Shown in pieces: positions 25,243 to 33,161 of a stretch of DNA of 39,812 nt. This DNA comes from Holophagaceae bacterium (GTDB lineage Bacteria; Acidobacteriota; Holophagae; Holophagales; Holophagaceae). A model generated the notes under the pieces. It was not told the origin of the DNA, searched no databases, and saw nothing but the letters and a program-made list of their open reading frames with translations. The stretch covers positions 1 to 39,812 of the forward strand of contig WRHW01000014.1 in assembly GCA_009783055.1 (NCBI GenBank), read 5' to 3'. The translations under genes and the position numbers were made by a program. Numbering within the stretch: position 1 is the stretch's first letter; each line of letters starts with the position of its first letter.

Positions 25243-26181
25243 CTAATCACTCCTTTTTGCCCTGGGATGGGCAGAATCGTATGCTTTGAGAATTTGTTCC
25301 AAGTCTAAATGAGTATATCTCTGGGTAGTGTTTAGGTTGGAGTGGCCAAGGAGTTCCTGTATCGCTCGAAGATCCATTCCTCTGCTAAGTAGGTGTGTGG
25401 CAAATGAATGCCTTAGTGAATGCGGGCTAATTTTCGCCCTTATAGATACTTGTTTGATTAATTGGGTTAGAAAATTTCTAACGCTTGTGGGGGTAAGCCG
25501 TCCTCCTCGATTATTAATAAATACTGCCTCTGAGGGTGTAAGTTTGTGGACTGCAATATGTGCAAATCGGTATTCTTTGTAGATTAGATAAATATTGGCG
25601 GCTTCGGCATGAAATGGCACTCTGCGTTCTTTGTCACCTTTTCCCTTCCTGACAAAAATAATTTGGTTACTCATTTCAACATCCTGGAGGTCAAGCGCTG
25701 TAAGTTCTGCAACTCGCAAACCACATGCGTATAAAAATTCGAGGATACAGCGGAGCCGTGAAGAAACAAAATCTTCCGGTATGACATGCTCCAGCAAATT
25801 CCAGCTTTCGACTTCAGTCAAAAAGCCTGGGAGCCTCTTGGGTTGTTTTGGATTCTTGAGTATTGTTGCTGGGTTTGTCTTTATTCGCTCTGTCTGAAAC
25901 ATCCATTTGTAGAAAACTCGAGTTGTTGACAAAATCCTTGCTCTGCTTGCTGGATCAAGACCGCGTTCACCCAACTCAAGGGCAAAACGTTGTAACTCCC
26001 TTGGTTTGACTTCCCATCCTTTCCATTTTTCCCGAATAGCATACTCCTCAAGTTTTTCGAGATCGCTTTTTTGCGCCAGTTTTGTATGTGGAGAAACTCC
26101 GCGCGCACTCTGCTCCTGGTGAAATAATGTTAGGGAATTAGATAGCTCATCAGTTGTTTTTTTGTCCACTTTATTGCTCAT
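25243..26181 (-). CDS. Tyrosine recombinase (XerC/XerD-like)
   Basis: Site-specific recombinase of the Xer type, which normally resolves chromosome dimers. The 312-residue product has an N-terminal SAM-like core-binding domain (about 15-108) and a C-terminal catalytic domain (about 118-300). The catalytic set is complete: Arg156 (CGLRVAEL), Lys181 (GKGDKERR), His254 and Arg257 (HSLRHSFATH), His280 (LGHSNLNTT) and the nucleophile Tyr289 (QRYTH). Length is typical of XerC/D. The ATG has a GGGGAAA ribosome site. Because no integration site or element ends are visible, a chromosomal housekeeping role is more likely than an integrase. Confidence 0.93.
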   Translation of the reverse strand: MSNKVDKKTTDELSNSLTLFHQEQSARGVSPHTKLAQKSDLEKLEEYAIREKWKGWEVKPRELQRFALELGERGLDPASRARILSTTRVFYKWMFQTERIKTNPATILKNPKQPKRLPGFLTEVESWNLLEHVIPEDFVSSRLRCILEFLYACGLRVAELTALDLQDVEMSNQIIFVRKGKGDKERRVPFHAEAANIYLIYKEYRFAHIAVHKLTPSEAVFINNRGGRLTPTSVRNFLTQLIKQVSIRAKISPHSLRHSFATHLLSRGMDLRAIQELLGHSNLNTTQRYTHLDLEQILKAYDSAHPRAKRSD

Positions 26182-26304
26182 TCATTTCCCCACTAATTAT
26201 ACCGTTTCAACTTTCCAGTGCAAATAATACCTGTTGTAAAGACGCACCGGGTAATGCTTTTCGTCTGAAAACTGAGGCTGGTATTATTATAGTTCGCCAC
26301 CCAA

Positions 26305-28545
26305 TTATCGTCGTATACCTCGCACACTCCCCTTTGGGAGCTTTGTCTTCCTATCACCTTCCCTAGTTTTATTATTCCTTTGATGCCCCTGAGTTTTAGT
26401 GATCCTCCGAGAAGCTCGCATTCGCTTCTGCTCCACAAAACCTCCCTCTTGTAGTAAAGCTCGCCCAATCAGCGAAGGTATATATTTGATGATTTTACCA
26501 TTGGTGTTTTGCACATCCGCCTCTAAAATATGCGCGTAAACCCGATGTAACTGTTCATCTATTGATGCAATTTCCACCCTTACCTTGGTACCTATTGGCA
26601 ATTCTACCTGACCTCTATTGCCAATAGCCTTTGTTCGATGTTCATCCACTGAAAAATCACTCCCAATCGCTCCCAAAGGAACCCCAACTTCAACATAAGG
26701 TGCTTCGAGGCGAACAAAAGCTACCTTTAGGGAAAAGCCTAAGATGCTTCCTTGAAATTTTTCTCCTATTTTAGGCTTCATCAACAGGCAAGTCTTCCAC
26801 CGCTGGTTTTCTCGCTCCGCCTCTGTTGCAAGTTGTTCGCACTCCACTGCTTGCTTTGCAATTATAGTCAAATAGCTATATAAACTTGGTGGCCATTCTT
26901 TCTTTACAAGTAGCCGCCTCAGAATGCGATGGACAACTAGGTCAGGATAGCGACGAATTGGACTTGTAAAATGTAGATAATTGTCCAGAGCCAATCCAGA
27001 GTGGCCAATATTGTCGACTTTATATTCAGCCCTTTTTAGGCTCCGCAATAACATTGTGTTTATGAGGGTTTTCAATGGACATTCACTAATTTCCTTCAGT
27101 ATCTCATTCAATAATTCTGGGGTGGGTTGGTCAGTTGACCTCATCAGACCTAATGAAACAGCTAAATCCTTAAATACATTCATCTTTAATGGGTCAGGGT
27201 CTTCATGGATACGATATATTGTCGGGCATTTGTGTCGATTGAAATACTTTGCCACCGTTTCGTTAGCCAATAGCATAAATTCTTCGATCATCCTGTGAAC
27301 ATCATGTCGCTCATAACGTTTCGCATCTATGGGATGTCCGTCTGCAAAAATAAATTCTGTCTCTTCAGTATCCAAATCAAGGGCACCACGTCCCATGCGT
27401 TTTTCCCTTAGGCGGCGTGATAGCACAAGTGCCTGATCCAGCATTGAGCAAATATTAGCACCTAGGCCATGTCTGGCTCGATTATCCAAATCAATACATG
27501 CAATTTTGACTTGGTCATAATTCAATCTACGATGACTCCTGATAACGCTTTCTGTAACGCGAGTTTCAATAATGTCTATTTCAGGGGAAATGGTCATGCT
27601 AACTGTCATTGTCAGCCTATCTACTCCCTCAACCAAAGAGCAAAGTTCCCCAGACAAGCGGTCAGGTAACATAGGGATGCACTCGTCCGGAAAGTATACC
27701 GATGTACCGCGAAGTTGCGCCTCTTGGTCGACAGCCCCATTTTCAACCACGTATTGGCTGACATCTGCAATATGGACACCGAGTAGCCATCCGCCACCTT
27801 CGTTTTGTGGCAAAACTTCTAAACTGATTGCATCATCAAAATCCTTTGCTGTTGGAGGGTCGATAGTGACAGTGATTGTTTCGCGAAAGTCTTCCCTTCC
27901 ATTAATCCATTCCTTTGGAATATGAGTCGGAAACGGAGCCAACTCGTCCAAGACCGAAGTCGGAAAATCGGTTTTGAGACAAAACATAGTCGCTGTCAGC
28001 TTGTTTTCAATTTTTAGGTCTGCTGGTTTGCCCAAACGAGCTACTACAGTGCCTCTCAACTGGTCTGATTTGAGGTCTGCATCCAAGACTACGGTAATGT
28101 AATCGCCTTCTTCTGCCAAATCTGTGGGCGGGACATAAATAACCCGTTGCATTTTAGGATCAAGCGAAACCGCTTGCAAGCCCCAAGGCTGAACTTGGAG
28201 CACCGCTGGAATTGGGGCAGTTGTCCTTGCTAATACTCTAATAACCCTGCCTCGCAATTTTCCATCAATGCTTGACTCAGCTAACTCTGCTAATACTTTG
28301 TCTCCATTTACAGCACCGTGTGAATCCCTCCAATCTACAAATAGATCCGAAGCATCCTCTTTTTGCATCCCTATCGGGCGGATAAATCCCCCCGCCCCCG
28401 CTGACATTCCAATAAAAATTGCCTCGAAGGTTTCATAGGGGCGAAACCCAGCCATAACCTTTTGTCTTGGTCGTGAAGTCTTTCTCCGTAGATCGGAGGA
28501 ATGATCGAATCGACCTTGTCGAGTATTACTTTTTTTCCAGCTCAT
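26305..28545 (-). CDS. rnr: Ribonuclease R
   Basis: Processive 3'-5' exoribonuclease that degrades structured RNA. The 746-residue product has cold-shock-like OB domains in the N-terminal 200 residues, the RNB catalytic domain (about 225-560) opening with TIDPPTAKDFDDAISL (the four catalytic Asp cluster), the segment HFTSPIRRYPDLVVHRIL near 525-545, an S1 domain (about 615-695) and a highly basic C-terminal tail (about 705-746), all typical of RNase R rather than RNase II. No strong ribosome site precedes ATG 28545. It lies 123 bp upstream of the Xer gene and is divergent from the ABC operon. Confidence 0.96.
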   Translation of the reverse strand: MSWKKSNTRQGRFDHSSDLRRKTSRPRQKVMAGFRPYETFEAIFIGMSAGAGGFIRPIGMQKEDASDLFVDWRDSHGAVNGDKVLAELAESSIDGKLRGRVIRVLARTTAPIPAVLQVQPWGLQAVSLDPKMQRVIYVPPTDLAEEGDYITVVLDADLKSDQLRGTVVARLGKPADLKIENKLTATMFCLKTDFPTSVLDELAPFPTHIPKEWINGREDFRETITVTIDPPTAKDFDDAISLEVLPQNEGGGWLLGVHIADVSQYVVENGAVDQEAQLRGTSVYFPDECIPMLPDRLSGELCSLVEGVDRLTMTVSMTISPEIDIIETRVTESVIRSHRRLNYDQVKIACIDLDNRARHGLGANICSMLDQALVLSRRLREKRMGRGALDLDTEETEFIFADGHPIDAKRYERHDVHRMIEEFMLLANETVAKYFNRHKCPTIYRIHEDPDPLKMNVFKDLAVSLGLMRSTDQPTPELLNEILKEISECPLKTLINTMLLRSLKRAEYKVDNIGHSGLALDNYLHFTSPIRRYPDLVVHRILRRLLVKKEWPPSLYSYLTIIAKQAVECEQLATEAERENQRWKTCLLMKPKIGEKFQGSILGFSLKVAFVRLEAPYVEVGVPLGAIGSDFSVDEHRTKAIGNRGQVELPIGTKVRVEIASIDEQLHRVYAHILEADVQNTNGKIIKYIPSLIGRALLQEGGFVEQKRMRASRRITKTQGHQRNNKTREGDRKTKLPKGSVRGIRR

Positions 28546-28611
28546 TATTTGAGCCTAACCGGTTTACAAACAAATTCCCAATTCATTGTTATTCGTATAC
28601 AATTATTGAGT

Positions 28612-28694
28612 CCTTTTCAAAACCCCTTGGGGGTTTGAAGCAAGGATACCGAGAGAATGAAGGCACAAACGACAAACATGTTTTGAAATTACCT
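28612..28694 (+). repeat. R1 element, copy C (internally deleted), upstream of ABC operon
   Basis: Keeps the hairpin (28616-28638) and the terminal block (GGCACAAACGACAAAC, 28662-28677, then GAAATTACCT), which match copy B closely; the roughly 70 nt between them in A and B is missing. It ends 40 nt before the GTG of the ABC ATPase gene. Confidence 0.65.
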
Positions 28695-28734
28695 CTATTG
28701 AGTTGCATCGCCCCTGATTTTTACAGGAGTAGCC

Positions 28735-29628
28735 GTGGAATATGCAGTTTGTTCAGATGGAATGACAAAAAAATATGGCAACAGAACTGTTGTAGACAAT
28801 TTAGGACTAAGGGTTCACCCCGGCCACATTACGGGCTTTCTAGGGCCAAATGGAGCTGGTAAGACAACCACCATTTCATTGCTACTTGGCTTGCTACGGC
28901 TAGATAGTGGAATCTGCGAGGTTTTGGGCTACCCCCCAGGGGATCATAGGGGTCTCAAGCAGATTGGCGCACTTGTAGAGTCTCCTTCTCTCTATGACCA
29001 TCTGACCGGCATCGAAAACCTTGAAATAACACGGCTAATGAGAGGTGTTCCCAAGTCTGATCTAGGACGCGTGTTAAGCATTGTTGGCCTTACCCAGGAT
29101 GCCAAGCGGCCTGTCAGAACATATTCTCTAGGCATGAAGCAACGTCTGGGGATGGCCTTAGCTCTCATGGGTGAGCCGCGTCTACTAATTCTGGATGAGC
29201 CATTAAACGGGCTAGACCCTGCTGGTATTTTAGAAATGCGGGAATTGATCAGGGAACTGCCAAAAAAAGATGGCATTACAGTCTTTTTATCGAGCCACAT
29301 CCTGGCTGAAGTAGAGCAAATAGCAACAGACCTTGTGATCATTCACCATGGCAAATTGCGCTATCAAGGCTCGATTGATGGATTAGTCGCCCATGAGGAT
29401 TCAGAAGTTGCGTTCAGAGTTAATGACCCAAAAATGGCTTGTGAATTGTTTTCAAAATCGAGCATCACGGCAAGAGTTGAACCAGAAATTGTTATCGCAT
29501 GTATCCCTCATATCGAAATACCAATGGCAAATAGTATGCTGGTACACAACGGAATTTCGGTTTATGAAATAACTCCTTCGCAAAAGAATTTAGAATCACG
29601 GTTCCTTGCTCTGCTGGAGGATGCGTGA
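28735..29628 (+). CDS. ABC transporter ATP-binding subunit
   Basis: Energises an exporter with the two following permeases. The 297-residue product has Walker A GPNGAGKTT (about 38-46), a signature YSLGMKQRLGMALAL, Walker B LLILDEPLNGLDP and the switch His in FLSSHIL, then a C-terminal extension (about 215-297) as in BcrA/CcmA-type drug and peptide exporters. The start is GTG 28735 with an AGGAG ribosome site. Its stop overlaps the next start (GTGA), so the three genes are one unit. An R1 element copy C precedes it. Confidence 0.93.
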   Translation: MEYAVCSDGMTKKYGNRTVVDNLGLRVHPGHITGFLGPNGAGKTTTISLLLGLLRLDSGICEVLGYPPGDHRGLKQIGALVESPSLYDHLTGIENLEITRLMRGVPKSDLGRVLSIVGLTQDAKRPVRTYSLGMKQRLGMALALMGEPRLLILDEPLNGLDPAGILEMRELIRELPKKDGITVFLSSHILAEVEQIATDLVIIHHGKLRYQGSIDGLVAHEDSEVAFRVNDPKMACELFSKSSITARVEPEIVIACIPHIEIPMANSMLVHNGISVYEITPSQKNLESRFLALLEDA

Positions 29629-30398
29629 AACCCCTGATTGCGGGCCTTAGAGCCGAACTGGTAAAACTTCGCAAAAGTTGGCCACTGCTGATATCAATTC
29701 TGTCTCCGGTCTGCATGGTAGGGTTTATTTTAGTGCTCTTTTGGTTTTCTGATGCAGTCGTTATCAGATTTCGTCCCGGCTACAGGTTTTGGCTCGACTT
29801 AAATTTCACGGCATGGAACTTAATAGTGTTGCCCGTCATCGCGGCGGTAGTCACAGAAATGTCATGGGAACAAGACAAGGATGCAGTGGCATGGCGACAT
29901 ATCCTTCATCAGCCTATTCCAACCATCAATTTTTACCTTGCCAAATTATTATCAAATTATATGCTGTTTTGGGGTTGTATTCTTATTATGTTTCTTTTAC
30001 TGCCACTGGGGGGGAAAATTCTTGAGAAAAATGAAGCACTGCCCATGGGGTCTCTTGATGTAAAACTTATGTTCCAATATTTAATATTCACCTTATCCGC
30101 CTCCATTCCCATAGTTACATTTCACACTTGGTTTTCCTTTAGATTCTCTGGCTCGGGCCCAGGACTTGGATTTGCTATCCTTGGAACTTGGGGAACAATG
30201 AAGTTAATTGGCATTACCGATCTTATCCAGCTTTTGCCATGGGGGCTTTCTAGTCATTCTTCAATAATTTTTGAAAGGTGGAAAATACTTCCTTGGAATT
30301 ATTGTTTTGGCGCACTGGCAGTAACAATACTCTTTGTTTATGTGGGTTCGATTGACTTTTCTAAACATGCTTTCGAAAAGAGCTTGGAGAGAAAATAA
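29625..30398 (+). CDS. ABC-2 type permease (first)
   Basis: Membrane subunit of the exporter. The 257-residue product has about six predicted helices, beginning after a conserved cytoplasmic start LIAGLRAELVKLRKSWPLL, with others near 60-80, 110-132, 148-170, 180-202 and 225-245. The layout resembles lantibiotic immunity (LanE/G) or BcrB-like permeases. GTG start overlaps the upstream stop; the next gene begins immediately after its stop codon. Substrate unknown. Confidence 0.85.
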   Translation: MKPLIAGLRAELVKLRKSWPLLISILSPVCMVGFILVLFWFSDAVVIRFRPGYRFWLDLNFTAWNLIVLPVIAAVVTEMSWEQDKDAVAWRHILHQPIPTINFYLAKLLSNYMLFWGCILIMFLLLPLGGKILEKNEALPMGSLDVKLMFQYLIFTLSASIPIVTFHTWFSFRFSGSGPGLGFAILGTWGTMKLIGITDLIQLLPWGLSSHSSIIFERWKILPWNYCFGALAVTILFVYVGSIDFSKHAFEKSLERK

Positions 30399-31313
30399 AT
30401 GACTGGTATATGGTCTGCCTTGAGGGCTGAAATTATTAAGATGCGCAAGTCCTCGCTTGTCCGCACAATTTGGGTATTGCCATTGATATTTGTCATCATG
30501 GAATTTTTCTTTTTCCAGTCCAAGATGATTGGGGTGACAAAAGTACCAGAAGAGTTATTGAAGATCATGGACACAGTGCAAATAAAAATGACAGGTGCAC
30601 TTTGGGGAGGTTATTTTTATCCAATATTTATAGCTATTCTCCCCGCGCTGATTTTTAGGATAGAGCATCGCAACAAGATGTGGAACCATCTGGGAGCAAT
30701 GCCAACATCCCAGGCAAGAATCTTTTGCATTAAGGCATTGTCAGTAACTATTCTGAGTTTGGCTTCCTTGGCTTTTGTTTGGTTTTTGTTGTGGGTTGAG
30801 CAAAGCTTAATGGCATTTCTAGCTCCACAAGTTCATTATAAATTTCATGGATATTCAATCGCAATACTCTTGGGATGGCTCTGGCTAGGTAGTCTTCCAG
30901 TAATGTCTATTTATTTGTGGATTTCTAATCGCATCAACAGTATTGCAGTTCCAATTGTTTTTGGAATCGTTGGAGTGCTGTTGACTACGATGCTTACTAG
31001 CCAAGTAGTAAATGAGCCGTGGAAGCGAGATTTTATCCCATGGGTGACACCCACCATTTGTGTCCTTCAAATACTTACTGAGGCTGATGCCGATAAAGGA
31101 AGCAATTTGGCTGGCAACCTTTTTATGGAAGAACCAGACGTGATTAGGACCCCTGAAGGAAAAAAATTAAAAACCTGGCAGAACATACCTGATGATGAAT
31201 TATTTCCGCCTCCTCCGCCGACACCCAACAGTGCTCTTGCTTTCTTTAGTCTGGTATTTAGTTTGTTATTTTTGCTTTTTGGTGCATGGGACTCAAAACG
31301 TTGCAGAAAATAG
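30399..31313 (+). CDS. ABC-2 type permease (second)
   Basis: Second membrane subunit. The 304-residue product starts with a similar motif (ALRAEIIKMRKSSLVRTIW) to the first permease, so the two are paralogous and probably form a heterodimer with the ATPase. Six helices are seen, but between the fifth and sixth lies an insertion of about 60 polar residues with a Pro run (PPPPPTPN), probably extracytoplasmic. This is unusual for LanE/G-type permeases and may contact the substrate. It directly abuts the previous gene. Confidence 0.85.
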   Translation: MTGIWSALRAEIIKMRKSSLVRTIWVLPLIFVIMEFFFFQSKMIGVTKVPEELLKIMDTVQIKMTGALWGGYFYPIFIAILPALIFRIEHRNKMWNHLGAMPTSQARIFCIKALSVTILSLASLAFVWFLLWVEQSLMAFLAPQVHYKFHGYSIAILLGWLWLGSLPVMSIYLWISNRINSIAVPIVFGIVGVLLTTMLTSQVVNEPWKRDFIPWVTPTICVLQILTEADADKGSNLAGNLFMEEPDVIRTPEGKKLKTWQNIPDDELFPPPPPTPNSALAFFSLVFSLLFLLFGAWDSKRCRK

Positions 31314-31322
31314 GTTGTTGCA

Positions 31323-31492
31323 TCAAAATTTCCCAAAAGTATTATTGTTTTTACCATCCCGCTTGGATAAGTATAGCAAGCCACCAGATCGCCTGACAAA
31401 ATCTTCCCCGGTATGCTCTATGCCGACCTTTCTTGTTGTAACTCCTATGGAAATTGTGATGCGATCTGCCTCCCTACCCTTTCCATGGGTTA
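31323..31492 (-). pseudogene. GGDEF-domain fragment (diguanylate cyclase remnant)
   Basis: The minus strand encodes about 55 residues that match the C-terminal end of a GGDEF domain: RITISIGVTT, then a spacer, then DFVRRSGGLLYLSKRDGKN, corresponding to the usual ITxSIGVA and LLxRADxALYxAKxxGRN blocks. The catalytic GGDEF loop and everything before it are missing. The 5' end is cut exactly at an R4 repeat (31493-31505). It cannot be active and is a remnant of a c-di-GMP synthase gene. Confidence 0.7.
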
Positions 31493-31526
31493 TGCCAAGT
31501 TGCACACATATAGCAACTCAACTTTT
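31493..31526. repeat. R4 core followed by an R2 end
   Basis: R4 core GCCAAGTTGCAC (31494-31505) runs into an R2-like terminus, TATAGCAACTCAACTT (31509-31524). The complete R2 element starts 20 bp further on. The composite marks the breakpoint of the GGDEF fragment. Confidence 0.5.
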
Positions 31527-31545
31527 TGCAGTTCATGTGGTCTAA

Positions 31546-31703
31546 TATAGCAATTCAACTTATGGTAATTCAGTGTAAATTCCAGCAAGTTTATCGTCAG
31601 ATTTTGGTCACTGATCACTTGCCACTGGCCACTTGTGTCCTGGGACATATACCGTAAACACAAAAAACCGTGGCAATTATGAACTACCCAAAGTAGTGTT
31701 ATA
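31546..31703 (+). repeat. R2 MITE-like element, second full copy
   Basis: Begins TATAGCAATTCAACTTA and ends AGTAGTGTTATA. It aligns with 14151-14345 except for a shorter centre, and shares the CACTGATCACTTGCCACTGG-type central stretch and the ACACAAAAAACCGTGGCAAT block. The remainder of 31704-31886 contains no gene I can identify. Confidence 0.7.
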
Positions 31704-31901
31704 ATATTTTTGAACTGAGCATGACACCACCTTTATGTATGTGTCTAATAAAACCACCACATCAGCCTGACAACACTATCGCTGTTTCACTGCCTATGCC
31801 ACCCCGCTACCTATATGTGCAAAAAAGGGGCGGAGATTTAGGTTGTAACAACAAAGCCTTTTTATTTTAAGGACAGGTTAAAACATGTGGTAGAATGTTC
31901 T

Positions 31902-33161
31902 ATGGCAAAAAACAAAGCAAAAATTGTATGGGCAGTATTATTTCTAATAACCATTTTTTTCATAGTTGCAATGTTTATTCGCAAAAAGGGTGATTCTGAC
32001 TTTTTCACCTGGGATGTTGTTGGTAGGGGCGATATTCGCGAAACAATAACTGCATCGGGGGAATTTCAGGCCAAAGTGAAAGTAAATGTTGGCACCAGCG
32101 TAATGGGTGAAATAAAAGAGATATTTGTCCGTGACGGGCAGGATGTAAAAGCGGGAGACCCGCTGGCAATAATTGATTCTGTGCGAGTCCAATTGGAGCT
32201 AACACGGGCCAGGGCGGCAATGGATGCGGCCAGAAATGATGCCGACCGAGCCAATTTGACCAGAGATAGCTTACAGGAAGTATTTGAGCGTATGGAACAC
32301 CTTTCTGTGCAGGGTCTTATCTCTGATGAGGACTTTCGGCAAGCTAGGCTGAACCGTGACACTGCATTATTGGCTACAAAAAATGCAGAAGCATTTGTTG
32401 AGCAAACATACGCAAACATGAAGGCAGTGGAGGATGATTTATCGAAAACCAGGATAGTGGCAACAATGTCTGGACGCGTGACAAGTCTTAAAGCAGAAAA
32501 AGGCGAAACGGCCATACCAGGCCAGTCAAACTTGCCTGGTGCAACTTTGATGGTTATTTCTGACATGAGCGAAATAATTGCCGAGGTAAAAGTGAATGAA
32601 AATGAAGTAGTGCGAATCAAGGTTGGGCAAAGCGCACAGGTTACTGCCGAAAGCATACCAGGCAAGGTTTTTTCAGGAATAGTTTCTGAAGTTGCTACCG
32701 TTTCAGAAAGAACAGGTCAGGATGCCAACAACATGTATAAAATCAAGGTAGCACTAAATATGGATGCTTCCGGTGTAGGTGAATTGCGACCAGGAATGAG
32801 TGCCAGGGCCAGGATATTGTCGATGGAATCAAAAAATGTATTAAGGGTGCCTCTTCAAAGCCTGCTGGAAAGAGATGGAACGATGGAAGAAGCCCAACAA
32901 AAAGGTCTTTTTGCGCCTGAAATTCAAACTCTGGTAATGAAAGTCATCAATAGCAAGACAGTAGAAACCTCCATTTCAATTGGTATAGCCAGCCTCAAAT
33001 ATTTTGAAATTCTCGATGGTCTTAGCGAAGGTGACGTAATAATAACAGGGCCAGCAAGAAAATTAAAAAAACTGCACGATGATCAGGTAATCAAATTAAA
33101 AGAAAAACCAGACTCTCAGATAAACTCCCCTGACAATAGCGATATTGAGAATAAAATCTAA
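31902..33161 (+). CDS. MacA-like periplasmic adaptor (membrane fusion protein)
   Basis: Links an inner-membrane transporter to the periplasm or an outer-membrane channel. The roughly 419-residue product has a single N-terminal anchor (about 9-25), a split biotinyl/lipoyl-like domain (GEIKEIFVRDGQDVKAGDPL), a helical hairpin (about 90-175), then beta-barrel and membrane-proximal domains (GELRPGMSARARILS; DGLSEGDVIITG). ATG 31902 is preferred; GTG 31887 in the same frame is better spaced from AAGGACAGG (31868-31876) and would add five residues. The stop overlaps the next start as TAATG. Confidence 0.88.
   Translation: MAKNKAKIVWAVLFLITIFFIVAMFIRKKGDSDFFTWDVVGRGDIRETITASGEFQAKVKVNVGTSVMGEIKEIFVRDGQDVKAGDPLAIIDSVRVQLELTRARAAMDAARNDADRANLTRDSLQEVFERMEHLSVQGLISDEDFRQARLNRDTALLATKNAEAFVEQTYANMKAVEDDLSKTRIVATMSGRVTSLKAEKGETAIPGQSNLPGATLMVISDMSEIIAEVKVNENEVVRIKVGQSAQVTAESIPGKVFSGIVSEVATVSERTGQDANNMYKIKVALNMDASGVGELRPGMSARARILSMESKNVLRVPLQSLLERDGTMEEAQQKGLFAPEIQTLVMKVINSKTVETSISIGIASLKYFEILDGLSEGDVIITGPARKLKKLHDDQVIKLKEKPDSQINSPDNSDIENKI

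Noticed and set aside
25243-26181. Integrase of a mobile element
   Set aside because: The protein has XerC/D length and motifs, and no attachment sites or phage/ICE genes are nearby.
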